Below are positions 51,634 through 60,941 of a DNA stretch of 64,000 nt, in pieces. Every line of letters starts with the position of its first letter. The first letter of the stretch is position 1. A program made the translations under genes and the position numbers. The DNA comes from Streptomyces liliiviolaceus (lineage in GTDB: Bacteria > Actinomycetota > Actinomycetes > Streptomycetales > Streptomycetaceae). The stretch is taken from NCBI RefSeq assembly GCF_018070025.1, contig NZ_JAGPYQ010000002.1:744001-808000 (forward strand), in the 5' to 3' direction. The notes under the pieces were generated by a model. It saw only the letters and a list, made by a program, of their open reading frames with translations, was not told the DNA's origin and did no database searches.

Positions 51634-51808
51634 GGCTTCCCCTGTCGCGAACGGTCTTCCCGGTCCGCCCGAACCAGGTCGGTACGACCGGCGGTGGCGG
51701 GCGAGCGTAACCACCATTGCGTACGGACGGAAGACGACCCATGCTTTCCTGACGCGGCATCAGACACCGCGCAGGAGTAGTCGTCACCGTCGGAGAAGAG
51801 GGAACTGC

Positions 51809-52276
51809 ATGGCCGCCACTCAGCGCCGGGGACGAAGAATCATGATGACGCCCGAGGAGCTGGACGAGTTCCTGACCACCCAGCGCACATGCCGCGTCGC
51901 GACCGTCTCCGCGGACGGCGCCCCGCATGTCAGCACGCTCTGGTTCGTCTGGGACGGCAAGTCGCTCTGGCTGTACTCGATCACGCGCAGCAAGCGATGG
52001 GCCGACCTGCGCCGCGATCCGCGGGTGGCCGTGGTCGTGGACACCGGCGAGGAGTACGACCAGTTGCGGGGCGTGGAGCTGTCGGGCTCGGTCGAGTTCG
52101 TCGGCGAGGTGCCGCGCACGGGTGAACCCTGCCCCGAACTCGATTCCGTGGAGCGGCTGTTCGCCCGCAAGAACTTCGGTGTGGACGAGCTGCCGCACGA
52201 CGGCAGACATGCCTGGATGCGCCTGACGCCCGAGGCGACGGCCTCCTGGGACTTCCGCAAGATCGCCGACCTGTGA
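51809..52276 (+). CDS. Pyridoxamine 5'-phosphate oxidase-fold (F420/FMN) protein
   Basis: Split-barrel flavoprotein of 155 residues. RTCRVATVSADGAPHVSTLW and FVWDGKSLWLYSITRSKRWA are typical of actinobacterial F420- or FMN-binding PNPOx-like proteins. It may reduce an aromatic or other small molecule. GAGGGAACTGC precedes the ATG. It is divergent from the isochorismatase-like gene and convergent with LysR. Confidence 0.85.
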   Translation: MAATQRRGRRIMMTPEELDEFLTTQRTCRVATVSADGAPHVSTLWFVWDGKSLWLYSITRSKRWADLRRDPRVAVVVDTGEEYDQLRGVELSGSVEFVGEVPRTGEPCPELDSVERLFARKNFGVDELPHDGRHAWMRLTPEATASWDFRKIADL

Positions 52277-52395
52277 CAGGGGGAGGGTCTTGGCGGACCG
52301 GTGACAGCCTGTGACATTGGAGGCGGCGCGGGAGCCGACAGGGCCGGTGAGGGCGGACCCTGTCGTCGTCCGTGGCATGCCACCCGTACGCCGCC

Positions 52396-53298
52396 TCACC
52401 CGTACGCCGCCCCCGCCGTCCGCAGCGCGTCCGCCACCGCTCTGATCGAGGGGCGACGGTCGGCGTCCGCCCGCCACACCGCGTACACGTGTCTGGTGAC
52501 CCGGTGCCGCACCGGGACCGTCCGCACCCCCGCCGGCACCGGACCGCGCCCGAGTCTGGGCGCGACACACACACCCAGCCCCGCCGCGACCAGGGCGAGC
52601 TGGGTGTGATGCTCCTCCGCGCGGTGGGCGATCACCGGCTCGATCCCCTTGCCCCGCAGGGTGAAGAGCAGCCACTCATGACAGAACTCGCCCTCCTCCC
52701 AGGCGATCCACTCGTCCTCTGCGAAGTCCTCCAGATCCACCTCCGGGCGATCGGCGAGGCGGTGATCCGCGGGCATCGCCACATCGGCGGGGTCGTCGAG
52801 GAGCGAGGCCTTGACCAGTCCCTCGGTCAGGGGCAGCGGCCTGTTGTACCAGTCGAGCACCACCGCCAGATCGATGTCGCCGCGCAGCACCCCGGCCACC
52901 CCGTCCTCCGGCTCCAGCTCGCGTGAGCGGACACGCAGTCCGGGATGCTCGGCGCGCAGCGTGGCCAGGGCCGCGGGGAACAGCCCGCGCGCGGCCGTGG
53001 GGAACGCGGACAGCCGCAGCTCCCCCACCACCTGCCCGCGCTGTGCCTCCAGATCGGACTGGGCGAGCTCGACCTGGGACAGGATCCGGGCGGCATGGTC
53101 GGCGAGCAACCGCCCGGCGTCGGTCAGGCGCACCCCCCGCCCGTTCTTCGCGAGCAGCTGCTGCCCCACTTCGCGCTCCAGCTTGGACATCTGCTGGGAG
53201 ACCGCCGAGGTCGTCACATGCAGCCCGTCGGCCGCGCCGCCGACCGAGCCGTGGCGGGCGAGGGCGTCGAGAGTACGCAGCCGCTCCAGATTCAACAT
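52396..53298 (-). CDS. LysR-family transcriptional regulator
   Basis: Regulator of 300 residues with a standard N-terminal LysR HTH (LDALARHGSVGGAADGLHVT; QMSKLEREVGQQLLAKNGRG) and a type 2 periplasmic-binding-like effector domain. Its ATG follows TAGCAT (53311-53306) by 7 nt, so the mRNA is probably leaderless. It is divergent from the adjacent EamA transporter and probably activates it. Confidence 0.93.
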   Translation of the reverse strand: MLNLERLRTLDALARHGSVGGAADGLHVTTSAVSQQMSKLEREVGQQLLAKNGRGVRLTDAGRLLADHAARILSQVELAQSDLEAQRGQVVGELRLSAFPTAARGLFPAALATLRAEHPGLRVRSRELEPEDGVAGVLRGDIDLAVVLDWYNRPLPLTEGLVKASLLDDPADVAMPADHRLADRPEVDLEDFAEDEWIAWEEGEFCHEWLLFTLRGKGIEPVIAHRAEEHHTQLALVAAGLGVCVAPRLGRGPVPAGVRTVPVRHRVTRHVYAVWRADADRRPSIRAVADALRTAGAAYG

Positions 53299-53372
53299 GT
53301 AAGCGATGCTACGCGATACCGGACCAAAAGTCTCGCTTGTTCTAATAGATTGCTTCAGCCAGGGTGAGACGC

Positions 53373-54320
53373 ATGAGCGCCCCGACCGAGCCCCGCACGC
53401 CCCTCCTCGCCGCACCCATCACCCCCTCGCCCCCGCCCCGCCCGGCTCTCGGCTGGCGTCTGCGTTTCGGCGCCCTCTCCCTCGTCTGGGGTTTCAGCTT
53501 CCTTCTGATCAAGGTGGGCACGGACGGCTACGCCCCGTTCCAGGTGACGTTCGGCCGACTGTTCTTCGGCACGCTGGTACTCGCCGCGGCGATGGCCTGG
53601 AAGCGTGAGCGGCTGCCGCGCGGGCTGCGCACCTGGGGACACCTCGCGGTGGGAGCCCTGCTCCTCAACGCCCTGCCGTTCTCGCTGTTCGCGTACTCCG
53701 AGCTGACGATCCCGTCCACCCTGGCGGGCATCTGCAACGCGACCTCACCCCTGTGGGGCATGGCGCTGTCGATGGTGGCCCTCTCCGAGGACCGGCCGAC
53801 CCGCCGTCGGGTGGCGGGCCTCGGCATCGGATTCCTCGGCGTGCTGACGGTGCTCGGCGCCTGGCAGGGCTTCCACGGCCTGGACGCCGCGGGCACCACG
53901 ATGGCGCTGCTGGCCTCGCTCAGTTACCCGATCGGCTGGATCTACGTCCGGCGTACGCTGGCCGGCTCCAGCCACTCGAACCTGTCACTGACCGGCGCTC
54001 AACTGCTCCTCGCGACGGCGCAACTGGCCGTCGTGACCCCGCTGTTCACGACCACCCCGACGCACTTCACGCTCGTCCCGCTCATCGCGGTGATCGCCCT
54101 GGGCACCCTCGGCACGGGCTTCGCCTTCCTCGTCCAGTACGGCCTGGTCTCCGAGGTCGGCCCGACCACGGCCCAGATGGTCACGTACTTCATCCCGGTC
54201 ATCGCCACCGCCGCGGGCGTCGCGATCCTCGGCGAGCCCCTGACATGGTCGACACCGGTGGGCGCCGCGATCGTCCTGACGGGCGCGGCACTGACCCAGC
54301 CCCGGCGGACCCGACCGTGA
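53373..54320 (+). CDS. EamA/RhaT-family (DMT) transporter
   Basis: Drug/metabolite transporter of 315 residues with about ten helices and two EamA repeats (SLVWGFSFLLIKVGTDGYAP; SYPIGWIYVRRTLAG). Exports a small metabolite of unknown nature. Divergent from a LysR gene. ATG 53373 has GGTGAG upstream; a strong hairpin terminator follows. Confidence 0.9.
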   Translation: MSAPTEPRTPLLAAPITPSPPPRPALGWRLRFGALSLVWGFSFLLIKVGTDGYAPFQVTFGRLFFGTLVLAAAMAWKRERLPRGLRTWGHLAVGALLLNALPFSLFAYSELTIPSTLAGICNATSPLWGMALSMVALSEDRPTRRRVAGLGIGFLGVLTVLGAWQGFHGLDAAGTTMALLASLSYPIGWIYVRRTLAGSSHSNLSLTGAQLLLATAQLAVVTPLFTTTPTHFTLVPLIAVIALGTLGTGFAFLVQYGLVSEVGPTTAQMVTYFIPVIATAAGVAILGEPLTWSTPVGAAIVLTGAALTQPRRTRP

Positions 54321-54405
54321 AACCGACCTCGCCCCCGCCGCCCCTACCCTTCCCGTCACTGCATGAGGGCTGCGCCCCCTCGCCCCCCTGTCGCGCTTCG
54401 CGCTC

Positions 54406-54460
54406 GTCCTCAAACGCCGGACGGGCTGAAACGTATTCAGCCCGTCCGGCGTTTGAGGAC
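54406..54460. terminator. Long perfect hairpin between EamA and MocR genes
   Basis: A 25-bp perfect stem (54406-54430 with 54436-54460) and 5-nt loop ACGTA, arm beginning GTCCTCAAACGCC. It lies between convergent genes, so it should terminate both. Similar hairpins occur between convergent Streptomyces genes (my recall). Confidence 0.85.
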
Positions 54461-54558
54461 CGGGGGTTCGGGGACAGCGCCCCCGAGTCGTTGACGGGAA
54501 CGGGTAGGGGCGGCGGGGGCGAAAACCCGACGTGACCCCCACCGGCCGGCACACCCCC

Positions 54559-55890
54559 TCAGACATACCGCCGCCCCGGCCCCACCCCCACCGCCCCAGC
54601 AACCGCATCCGCCAAAACCCCCACCTCACCCGGCGCAAGCGTGGAAACGGTGATCCGCAACCCAGGAGGCGCGTCCGTACGAAAGCGCGCCCCAGCAGCC
54701 ACCGCCCACCCCGAGTGCAGCAGCCGTGCAACCGCCCCGGTCTCGTCCGGAACGGGCACCCACACGTTCATCCCGCTGCACCCCTGCGCCCCGACCCCCC
54801 GCTCGGCGAGCGCACCTATCAGCGCGTCGCGCCGGAGCCGGTAGGCCGACGCCACGACCGCCGTGTCCACGGCACCGCTCGACCACAGCCGCACCACGGC
54901 CCGCTGAAGCAACCGGCTGACCCACCCCGGCCCCAGCCGCTGCCGCCCCTGCACCCGGTCCATGGTGACCGGATCTCCGGTCAGCACGGCCAGCCGCAGA
55001 TCGGGCCCGTAGGCCTTGGCGACCGAGCGGGTGAAGGCCCAGTGCCGGGTCGCTCCGGCCAGCGGATGCAGGGGCAGATCGACGATCCGGTGCCCGTGGT
55101 CGTCCTCGACGAGCAGGGTCTCCGGGTACCGCTCCAGCACGGCCCGCAGCGCACGCGCGCGCGTGGCGCTCACCGCGGCGCCGGTCGGGTTCTGCGCGCG
55201 GTCGGTGACGATCAGCGCCCGCGCACCGCCCTCCAGGGCGGCCCGTACGGCGTCGGGCAGCGGCCCCTCGCCGTCGACCCGGACGGGCACGGCCCGCAGC
55301 CCGAGCGCGGGGACGAGGTCGAGCACGCTGTGCCAGCCGGGATCCTCCACCGCGACCGCGTCCCCCGGCCTGAGGTGCGCGACCAGTACCCGCTCGATGC
55401 CGTCGAGCGACCCCGAGGCGACCACGACCGGCCCGTCCGGCACTCCGTCCGTGTCCAGGTCGGCGCGGGCGAGCCGGGCCAGTTCCGGGTCCACGGAGGC
55501 CTCTCCGTAGAGCGTCGGTTCACGGTCCGCGTACTCCGCCGCCGCCGCGAACGCCTCACGGAGGGAGGGCAGCAGGGCCGGGTCCGGATTGCCGTCCGAC
55601 AGATTCCGTACGCCGGGCGGGACGTCCAGCCGGGACAGTTCCCGCGCGGTCGTCACCGGCTTGGAGCGCACACGGCTGCCGCGCCGGCCCGCGGTCTCGA
55701 TGACTCCGCGTTCACGCAGGGTGCGGTAGGCGGCCGCGACGGTATTCGGATTCACCTCCAGCCGGGACGCCAACTCCCGCATCGGCGGCAGCAGTTGCCC
55801 CGGCTCCAGCTCCCCCGACCCCACCGCACGCTCGACACTGGCCGCAATCTCGGCTGCGCGCCTGCCTTCGATCCGATACTCTCCTAGCAC
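54559..55890 (-). CDS. MocR-family regulator (GntR HTH plus aminotransferase domain)
   Basis: Transcription factor of 443 residues. N-terminal GntR-type winged helix (MRELASRLEVNPNTVAAAYR; LRERGVIETAGRRGSRVRS), then a fold type I PLP domain with FTRSVAKAYGPDLRLAVL (PLP-Lys region) and TDRAQNPTGAAVS. MocR proteins often regulate vitamin B6 or GABA genes; here divergent to two PNPOx-like genes. Leaderless: GTG is 5 nt after TACTCT. Confidence 0.9.
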   Translation of the reverse strand: MLGEYRIEGRRAAEIAASVERAVGSGELEPGQLLPPMRELASRLEVNPNTVAAAYRTLRERGVIETAGRRGSRVRSKPVTTARELSRLDVPPGVRNLSDGNPDPALLPSLREAFAAAAEYADREPTLYGEASVDPELARLARADLDTDGVPDGPVVVASGSLDGIERVLVAHLRPGDAVAVEDPGWHSVLDLVPALGLRAVPVRVDGEGPLPDAVRAALEGGARALIVTDRAQNPTGAAVSATRARALRAVLERYPETLLVEDDHGHRIVDLPLHPLAGATRHWAFTRSVAKAYGPDLRLAVLTGDPVTMDRVQGRQRLGPGWVSRLLQRAVVRLWSSGAVDTAVVASAYRLRRDALIGALAERGVGAQGCSGMNVWVPVPDETGAVARLLHSGWAVAAGARFRTDAPPGLRITVSTLAPGEVGVLADAVAGAVGVGPGRRYV

Positions 55891-55895
55891 AAAGC

Positions 55896-55913
55896 AGAGT
55901 ATGCACTAGTGCA
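55896..55913. promoter_or_regulatory. MocR operator region
   Basis: Palindrome TGCACTAGTGCA (55902-55913) and a direct-repeat half CTAGCACAAAG / CTAGTGCAAAAAG overlap the MocR -10 (TACTCT, 55901-55896). Site for MocR autoregulation, inferred. Confidence 0.6.
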
Positions 55914-56007
55914 AAAAGCGACGCAAGCCGAACGCACCCGCCCCGGCGGACCGCCCCGCACCCGGCGCACACCTGCGAGCACCGACGACGCCGACCTGGA
56001 GAACCCC

Positions 56008-56685
56008 ATGACGGAGACGGCCACCCCGCGCCCCGCCACCTACACCCCGACCGACCGCACGGTCCCCACCCGCTCCCGGGAGCGCGCCGCGTACGACCAC
56101 GAGATGGTGCACGCGATCCTCGACGAGGGGTACGTCTGCCATCTCGGGTTCGTCCGCGACGGGGCGCCCGTCGTGCTGCCCACGCTGTACGGGCGGGTCG
56201 GCGAGCGGCTCTACGTGCACGGCTCGACCGGTTCGCGCCCGCTGCGCATGGCGGGGCAGAGCGACCCGGGTCTGCAGGTCTGCCTCACGGTCACCCATGT
56301 GGACGGGCTCGTGCTGGCCCGCTCGGCCTTCCACCACTCGATCAACTACCGCTCCGTCGTGGTGCACGGCGTGGCCCACCAGGTGACGGACCCGCAGGAG
56401 AAGCGGCAGGCCCTGGACGCACTGGTCGACCACGTGGTGCCCGGCCGCTCGTCCGACTCACGGGCCGCCAACGCCAAGGAGCTGGCCGCGACCTCCGTAC
56501 TGCGGCTCGACCTCGACGAGGTGTCGGCGAAGCTGCGCACCGGCGGCCCGAACGACGAGCCCGAGGACCTCGGCCTGCCTCACTGGACCGGAGTCCTCCC
56601 CGTCCGCACGACCTACGGAGCCCCCGTACCGGCCGACGACCTGGCTCCGGGCATCGGGGTCCCGGACTACCTGACGACCCTCTGA
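56008..56685 (+). CDS. FMN-binding PNPOx-like protein
   Basis: Split-barrel protein of 225 residues (Pyridox_ox_2 type): GYVCHLGFVRDGAPVVLPTL, YVHGSTGSRPLRM and FHHSINYRSVVVHG. Binds FMN or heme-like ligands; substrate unknown. ATG 56008 with GGAG at 7 nt. Divergent from MocR, which probably regulates it. Coupled (TGATG) to the next gene. Confidence 0.85.
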   Translation: MTETATPRPATYTPTDRTVPTRSRERAAYDHEMVHAILDEGYVCHLGFVRDGAPVVLPTLYGRVGERLYVHGSTGSRPLRMAGQSDPGLQVCLTVTHVDGLVLARSAFHHSINYRSVVVHGVAHQVTDPQEKRQALDALVDHVVPGRSSDSRAANAKELAATSVLRLDLDEVSAKLRTGGPNDEPEDLGLPHWTGVLPVRTTYGAPVPADDLAPGIGVPDYLTTL

Positions 56686-57317
56686 TGCTCATACATCCCT
56701 GGGACGCGCCCCACGACGACTGCGAGTGGCAGCGGTGGCTGGCCGTCCACGACTTCGGACAGCTCGCGGTGAACGGCCTGCCCGGCGAGCCACCGCACGT
56801 CCAGCCGCTCCACTTCGTCCACGACCCCGACCGCGGCGAGGTGCTCGCCCATCTGGCCCGGCCGAACCCGCTGTGGCCCGCCCTCCTGGCCGATCCGGTC
56901 GTGACCCTGAGCGTGGTCGACGACTACGTGTACGTCCCCGGTCCCTGGCAGGCACCGCCCGGCACCCCCTCCGAGCACGGCACCCCGACGAGTTTCTACG
57001 CGGCGGTGCAACTCCGCTGCACCGCGCACGTGGTGGACGACCCCGCCGAGAAGGCCGAACTGCTGAACCGCCAGGTCGGTCACTTCCAGCCGGAGGGCGG
57101 TTCCGCCGAAGCCGCCGTCGGGGAGGCCCCGTACGGCCGCCTCCTGCCCGGGATCCGCGGCCTCCGGCTCGAAGTGACCGGCGTACGGGCGAAATTCAAG
57201 TACGCGAATCACCGTACGGAGGAAGTCCAGAACCGTGTCGCCGCCGAACTGTCCGCGAGGGGTGGCCCCCGGGACGCGGCGGCGCGAGAGCAACTGATGA
57301 GGCGCCGCCGGGCCTGA
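56685..57317 (+). CDS. PaiB-like FMN-binding protein
   Basis: Protein of 210 residues with a split-barrel of the PaiB/FMN-binding group: FGQLAVNGLPGEPPHVQPLH, HLARPNPLWPALLADPV and SFYAAVQLRCTAHVV. PaiB proteins are sometimes annotated as negative regulators; this may be a flavin enzyme. ATG overlaps the previous stop by one base. Confidence 0.82.
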   Translation: MLIHPWDAPHDDCEWQRWLAVHDFGQLAVNGLPGEPPHVQPLHFVHDPDRGEVLAHLARPNPLWPALLADPVVTLSVVDDYVYVPGPWQAPPGTPSEHGTPTSFYAAVQLRCTAHVVDDPAEKAELLNRQVGHFQPEGGSAEAAVGEAPYGRLLPGIRGLRLEVTGVRAKFKYANHRTEEVQNRVAAELSARGGPRDAAAREQLMRRRRA

Positions 57318-57345
57318 CACCGGCTCCGGCACCGGACCTCCCTCG

Positions 57346-57402
57346 TGTCCGACCGTGCCGTACGGGCCCTACAGGGGTGGGCCCGCACAGCACGGTCGGA
57401 CA
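57346..57402. terminator. Bidirectional hairpin after PaiB-like and EamA genes
   Basis: A 13-bp outer stem (57346-57358 with 57390-57402, arm TGTCCGACCGTGC) encloses a second CGGGCCC/GGGCCCG stem. It sits between convergent genes. Confidence 0.75.
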
Positions 57403-57473
57403 TACCGAGGCGGGCCGACAGGGCAGGTCACGGCGCCTTCGGACGGCCCGGCCGGGACCACCTGCGCACAGCC

Positions 57474-58526
57474 CTAACCGGCGATGCCCCGCCCGGACAG
57501 CCGCTCCCTCGCGACGCCGTCCACGCCGTCCGCACCCTCCGCGCCGTCCGAACCGTCCGCGCCGCCCACGCCGTGCGCCACCGGAGCCTGCGACCCCTTG
57601 GTCGGCGCGGACGTCTGCGCGATGAAGGCACCGCACAGCACCACCGCCCCGCCGACGATCTGCGGCGCCGAGAGATGCTCCCCGAGCAGGACCCAGGCGA
57701 GCACGGTCGCGATGACCGCCTCCAGACACGCCACGACTCCGGCCACCTGCGGCGAGAGCCTGCGCACCGCGAGCACGCCGGTCACGTAGGCGACGACCGT
57801 CGCGATCAGCACGATCCACCCCAGGAGCAGCGAGGCGGCCACGGTCGTCCCGTCCATCTCCGCACCGCCCCCGAGGACCGACCAGTCCATGCCCCACGGC
57901 CGCGCCACGAGCGTCAGGACGAGCGCGCCGACGAGCAGTCCGTACGCGATGACGCCGAGCGGGGCCGGTGCCTCCTCCCCCGCGTCACCGCCCTGGTCGG
58001 ACAGGACGAAGTAGCCGACCTGGCAGCACGCGGCGCCGAGCGCCAGCAGCAGCCCGAGGACGTCGAAACTCAGCCCGGCCCACACTTCGACGACACAGGC
58101 GAGACCGCCGACGGCCAGGACGACGCCGAGGGCCGCGGCACGGGTGACGGGCCGGCGCTGCACGAACCGCACCCACCCGAGGACCAGCGCGGGCGCGAGG
58201 TACTCCACGAGCAGTGCGACGCCGACGGGGATCCGGGAGATGGAGGCGAAGTAGAAGGCCTGGACACCGGCGACGGCCAGCAGTCCGAACCCGGCGAGCA
58301 GCGCGGGGCGCTCGCGCACGAGATTCCGGTGGCGTACGGCCAGCGGCAGCATGACCAGTGCGGCGCCCGCGACGCGCAGCCAGACGACGTGCAGGGGATC
58401 CAGGCCCGCCTCGATCAGCGGCTTGGCGGCGACACCGGAGCCGCCGAAGGCGACCGCCGACCCGAGCGCGAGTCCCAGCCCGACGCCTCTGCCACGGTTG
58501 ACCCGGCTGATCTCTGACGTATGCAC
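57474..58526 (-). CDS. EamA-family (DMT) transporter
   Basis: Membrane transporter of about 350 residues with ten helices (two EamA domains: GLGLALGSAVAFGGSGVAAK; VGYFVLSDQGG and QVAGVVACLEAVIATVLAWV). The C-terminal 35 residues are Gly/Asp/Ala repeats from GC-rich hexamers. Substrate unknown. GTG 58526 is tentative; nearby in-frame GTG exists. Confidence 0.85.
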   Translation of the reverse strand: MHTSEISRVNRGRGVGLGLALGSAVAFGGSGVAAKPLIEAGLDPLHVVWLRVAGAALVMLPLAVRHRNLVRERPALLAGFGLLAVAGVQAFYFASISRIPVGVALLVEYLAPALVLGWVRFVQRRPVTRAAALGVVLAVGGLACVVEVWAGLSFDVLGLLLALGAACCQVGYFVLSDQGGDAGEEAPAPLGVIAYGLLVGALVLTLVARPWGMDWSVLGGGAEMDGTTVAASLLLGWIVLIATVVAYVTGVLAVRRLSPQVAGVVACLEAVIATVLAWVLLGEHLSAPQIVGGAVVLCGAFIAQTSAPTKGSQAPVAHGVGGADGSDGAEGADGVDGVARERLSGRGIAG

Positions 58527-58647
58527 CGGCACATGATGACAGGCGAGGACATGAGCGTCACCCCCGTTGACACCTGTCTCAACGACTGGACGCGCGCACG
58601 CCCGTACCCGCCGGGCCCACCGGCGACTCGGACTCGGTACTCGGGCT

Positions 58648-59196
58648 TCAGGCTTCGAGACCCCGGCGCCGCTCCGCCACGCCGTCGAGGCGCACCAGCA
58701 GCTCCCGCACGTCGACCCCCGCGCGTCCCAGCACTTCCACGGCGCGCGACTCGGGTTCGGCGACGAGCGCGGCGAGCAGGTCGACACCGTCCGCGAACGG
58801 GTCGCCCCGCCGCACGGCACGTCCGTACGCGGCCGCCATGACGCCGGCCGCGACCGGCGACCACCCGTCGCCGGTCACCGTCGGCACCGCGCCGGAGTCC
58901 TCGACGGAACTCTGCCAGCGGAGCCCGTAGCCGATGCTGCGCTGGACGAGGTAGCCGAGCAGCCGGGCGACCTGCGGGCCACTCTCGAAGGCCTCGCGCA
59001 CCTCGGGGTCCGACTCCAGGAGCGTGTGCAGCAGGTGAGCCGTGTCGATCTGCCGGTCACCGTCCCGCAACGCCCTTCTGCGCGCGCTCGCGACCATCGC
59101 CGCCAGCTCGGCACTGAGGCGGGCCTCGACATCGGGGCCCACCGGGCCGCGCTCGGCGGCCTGCTGGTGGGGACTGTGGGGAAGACGGTGTTGCAC
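58648..59196 (-). CDS. Clp N-terminal-domain protein
   Basis: Protein of 182 residues made of Clp_N repeats without AAA+ domains (LSAELAAMVASARRRALRDG; DTAHLLHTLLES; LLAALVAEPESRAVEVLGRA). Such stand-alone Clp_N proteins occur in actinobacteria and may act as adaptors or stress proteins. Start uncertain (GTG 59196 or 59205). Confidence 0.8.
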   Translation of the reverse strand: MQHRLPHSPHQQAAERGPVGPDVEARLSAELAAMVASARRRALRDGDRQIDTAHLLHTLLESDPEVREAFESGPQVARLLGYLVQRSIGYGLRWQSSVEDSGAVPTVTGDGWSPVAAGVMAAAYGRAVRRGDPFADGVDLLAALVAEPESRAVEVLGRAGVDVRELLVRLDGVAERRRGLEA

Positions 59197-59276
59197 GACT
59201 CCCACCTCATCAGCCCGGCGGCATCCGGTCATCCTCGTGGGGAAGCATTTCCGCGTCCGACACAGGGTGGGCACCG

Positions 59277-59582
59277 GTGTCCGGCTCCTCCTCCTTACGG
59301 ATGACATCACGCTGTTTTCCCCTGAGCAGCGCGCGCCGCTTTGCTCCGCGCCCCTTGCGCAACCGTCTCGCTCCGGCGCTCGTCCACACGGGCATGGAGA
59401 GCGGGTGCTGGCTGGTGGCCCTGCCGTCGGTGGACGGCAGACAGTACGTGTACCGGGTCTACGCACCCGAGGACGCGCTGCTCGCCGACCTGTTCTGGGA
59501 GGCGTGGCACTGCCACGACGAAGGCCCCTTCCCGCGCGCGTGGGACGTGTTCGACGCGGCGGTGATACGACGGATGCACTGA
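59277..59582 (+). CDS. Hypothetical protein (101 residues)
   Basis: Unknown function. Basic N-terminus (SSARRFAPRPLRNRLAPAL) then a Trp-rich segment GRQYVYRVYAPEDALLADLF and WEAWHCHDEGPFPRAW. AGGGTGG precedes GTG 59277; ATG 59394 is an alternative start. Confidence 0.55.
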   Translation: MSGSSSLRMTSRCFPLSSARRFAPRPLRNRLAPALVHTGMESGCWLVALPSVDGRQYVYRVYAPEDALLADLFWEAWHCHDEGPFPRAWDVFDAAVIRRMH

Positions 59583-59710
59583 GCCCGCGGCGGCACCTCC
59601 ACATTCTCTGACGGTTCATCAGTATTGAATGTTCAGGGTTCTACGGCTACGTTCCGCGACACCGTAGCCAGCTGCGCCCGGCGCAGCGCCCGAGACAAAG
59701 GGGTGGCCGC

Positions 59711-60139
59711 ATGGCCGAAGTCAGCGCGGAAGCACGGATCGAGGCGCCCGCGGAGAAGGTCTGGGCGCAGCTCACGGACTTCTCCTCGTACGGCGAGTGG
59801 AACTCCACCCACACCAGCTTCCCCAAGGGCGGCCCCGAGACCCTCGCGGTCGGCGGCACCTTCGAGGAGAACATGAAGCTCATGGGCTTTCCCGCCGAGG
59901 TCAACTGGACCATCGAGGAACTGGAGACGGCCCGTACGCTCGCGATCCGCGGCAAGGGGCCCATGTCCGTGACGGTCGCCACGCGCTACACCCTGATCCC
60001 GGACGGGGACGCCACCACGGTCCGCATCGACGGCGAGTTCACCGGCGCCGCCGTCTCACTGATGGCGGGCAAGCTCAAGGACTCGGCGACGGCGGCCCTC
60101 GACGAGTCCCTGCGCAAACTGAGCGGGCTCGTCTCCTGA
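59711..60139 (+). CDS. SRPBCC-family (START-like) protein
   Basis: Lipid- or ligand-binding protein of 142 residues: AEARIEAPAEKVWAQLTDFS, SSYGEWNSTHTSFPKGGPE and LKDSATAALDESLRKLSG are typical of polyketide-cyclase/START proteins. Ligand unknown. A hairpin GGCTACG/CGTAGCC (59645-59669) lies in the leader. Confidence 0.85.
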   Translation: MAEVSAEARIEAPAEKVWAQLTDFSSYGEWNSTHTSFPKGGPETLAVGGTFEENMKLMGFPAEVNWTIEELETARTLAIRGKGPMSVTVATRYTLIPDGDATTVRIDGEFTGAAVSLMAGKLKDSATAALDESLRKLSGLVS

Positions 60140-60208
60140 AGGATCCCCCGCCACCCCCACAGACATTTCCACACGCACGCAGCCCCCACTCCGTCCCCCA
60201 GCCACACA

Positions 60209-60236
60209 GGGGGTACCTCGCGGTCGAGGTACCCCC
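60209..60236. terminator. Bidirectional terminator between SRPBCC and PadR genes
   Basis: 12-bp perfect stem GGGGGTACCTCG / CGAGGTACCCCC with a 4-nt loop CGGT, followed by CTTG. Located between convergent genes. Confidence 0.85.
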
Positions 60237-60267
60237 CTTGCCACGGCCTGTTCGGCCGGGTGCCCCA

Positions 60268-60924
60268 TCAGTCCTCGTCGGCGAGGATCAGATACAGCTT
60301 CTTGCGTGATTCGTTGATGACGGCCAGCGCCTTCTCGCGCTGCTCCTTGCTGCCGGTCTTCCAGACCTGCCCGAACGCCTCCATCAGACCGAAGCCGGCC
60401 TGCCGGATGTCGCTCAGCGCCTCCCAGTCGACCCCGCGCCCCGCGTCCTCCCAGGGTGCGTCCGCACCCTCGTCGGCCGCGGCGCGACCTTCCTCGGTCA
60501 GCGAGAACAGCTTCTTGCCGCCCTCGGTCGCGCTGCTGATCAGACCTTCGTCCTCCAGCAGCTGAAGAGTGGGGTACACCGAGCCGGGACTGGGCTTCCA
60601 CGCCCCGCCGCTGCGCTCGGCGATCTCCTGGATCATCTCGTAGCCGTGCATGGGCCGGTCCTTGAGCAGGGCCAGGATCGACGCGCGTACGTCACCGCGC
60701 CGCGCCCTGCCGCGCGGTCCGCCCCGGCCTCCGCGCCCGCCCCAGGGGCCCGGGCCGAAGCCGGGACCACCGAAGCCGGGTCCGAAGGGACCGAAAGCCC
60801 CACGCCGGCCTTCGAAGCCGCCCTCACCGGGACCGCCGGGGCCACCCCGGCCGCGTCCACGGCCGTGTCCATGCCCATGACCGGGGCCGAAGCCCGGTCC
60901 GTATTCCTCTCCATGGGAACGCAT
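60268..60924 (-). CDS. PadR-family regulator with Gly-rich N-terminus
   Basis: Regulator of 218 residues. The first ~80 residues are Gly/Phe/Pro/Arg-rich and probably flexible. PadR core: ASILALLKDRPMHGYEMIQE, GAWKPSPGSVYPTLQLLEDE, GLISSATEGGKKLFSLTEEG. C-terminal helix with DWEALSDIRQAGFGLMEAF. A dyad operator lies upstream (60942-60977). Confidence 0.92.
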   Translation of the reverse strand: MRSHGEEYGPGFGPGHGHGHGRGRGRGGPGGPGEGGFEGRRGAFGPFGPGFGGPGFGPGPWGGRGGRGGPRGRARRGDVRASILALLKDRPMHGYEMIQEIAERSGGAWKPSPGSVYPTLQLLEDEGLISSATEGGKKLFSLTEEGRAAADEGADAPWEDAGRGVDWEALSDIRQAGFGLMEAFGQVWKTGSKEQREKALAVINESRKKLYLILADED

Positions 60925-60941
60925 CGCAATCACTCCATTCC

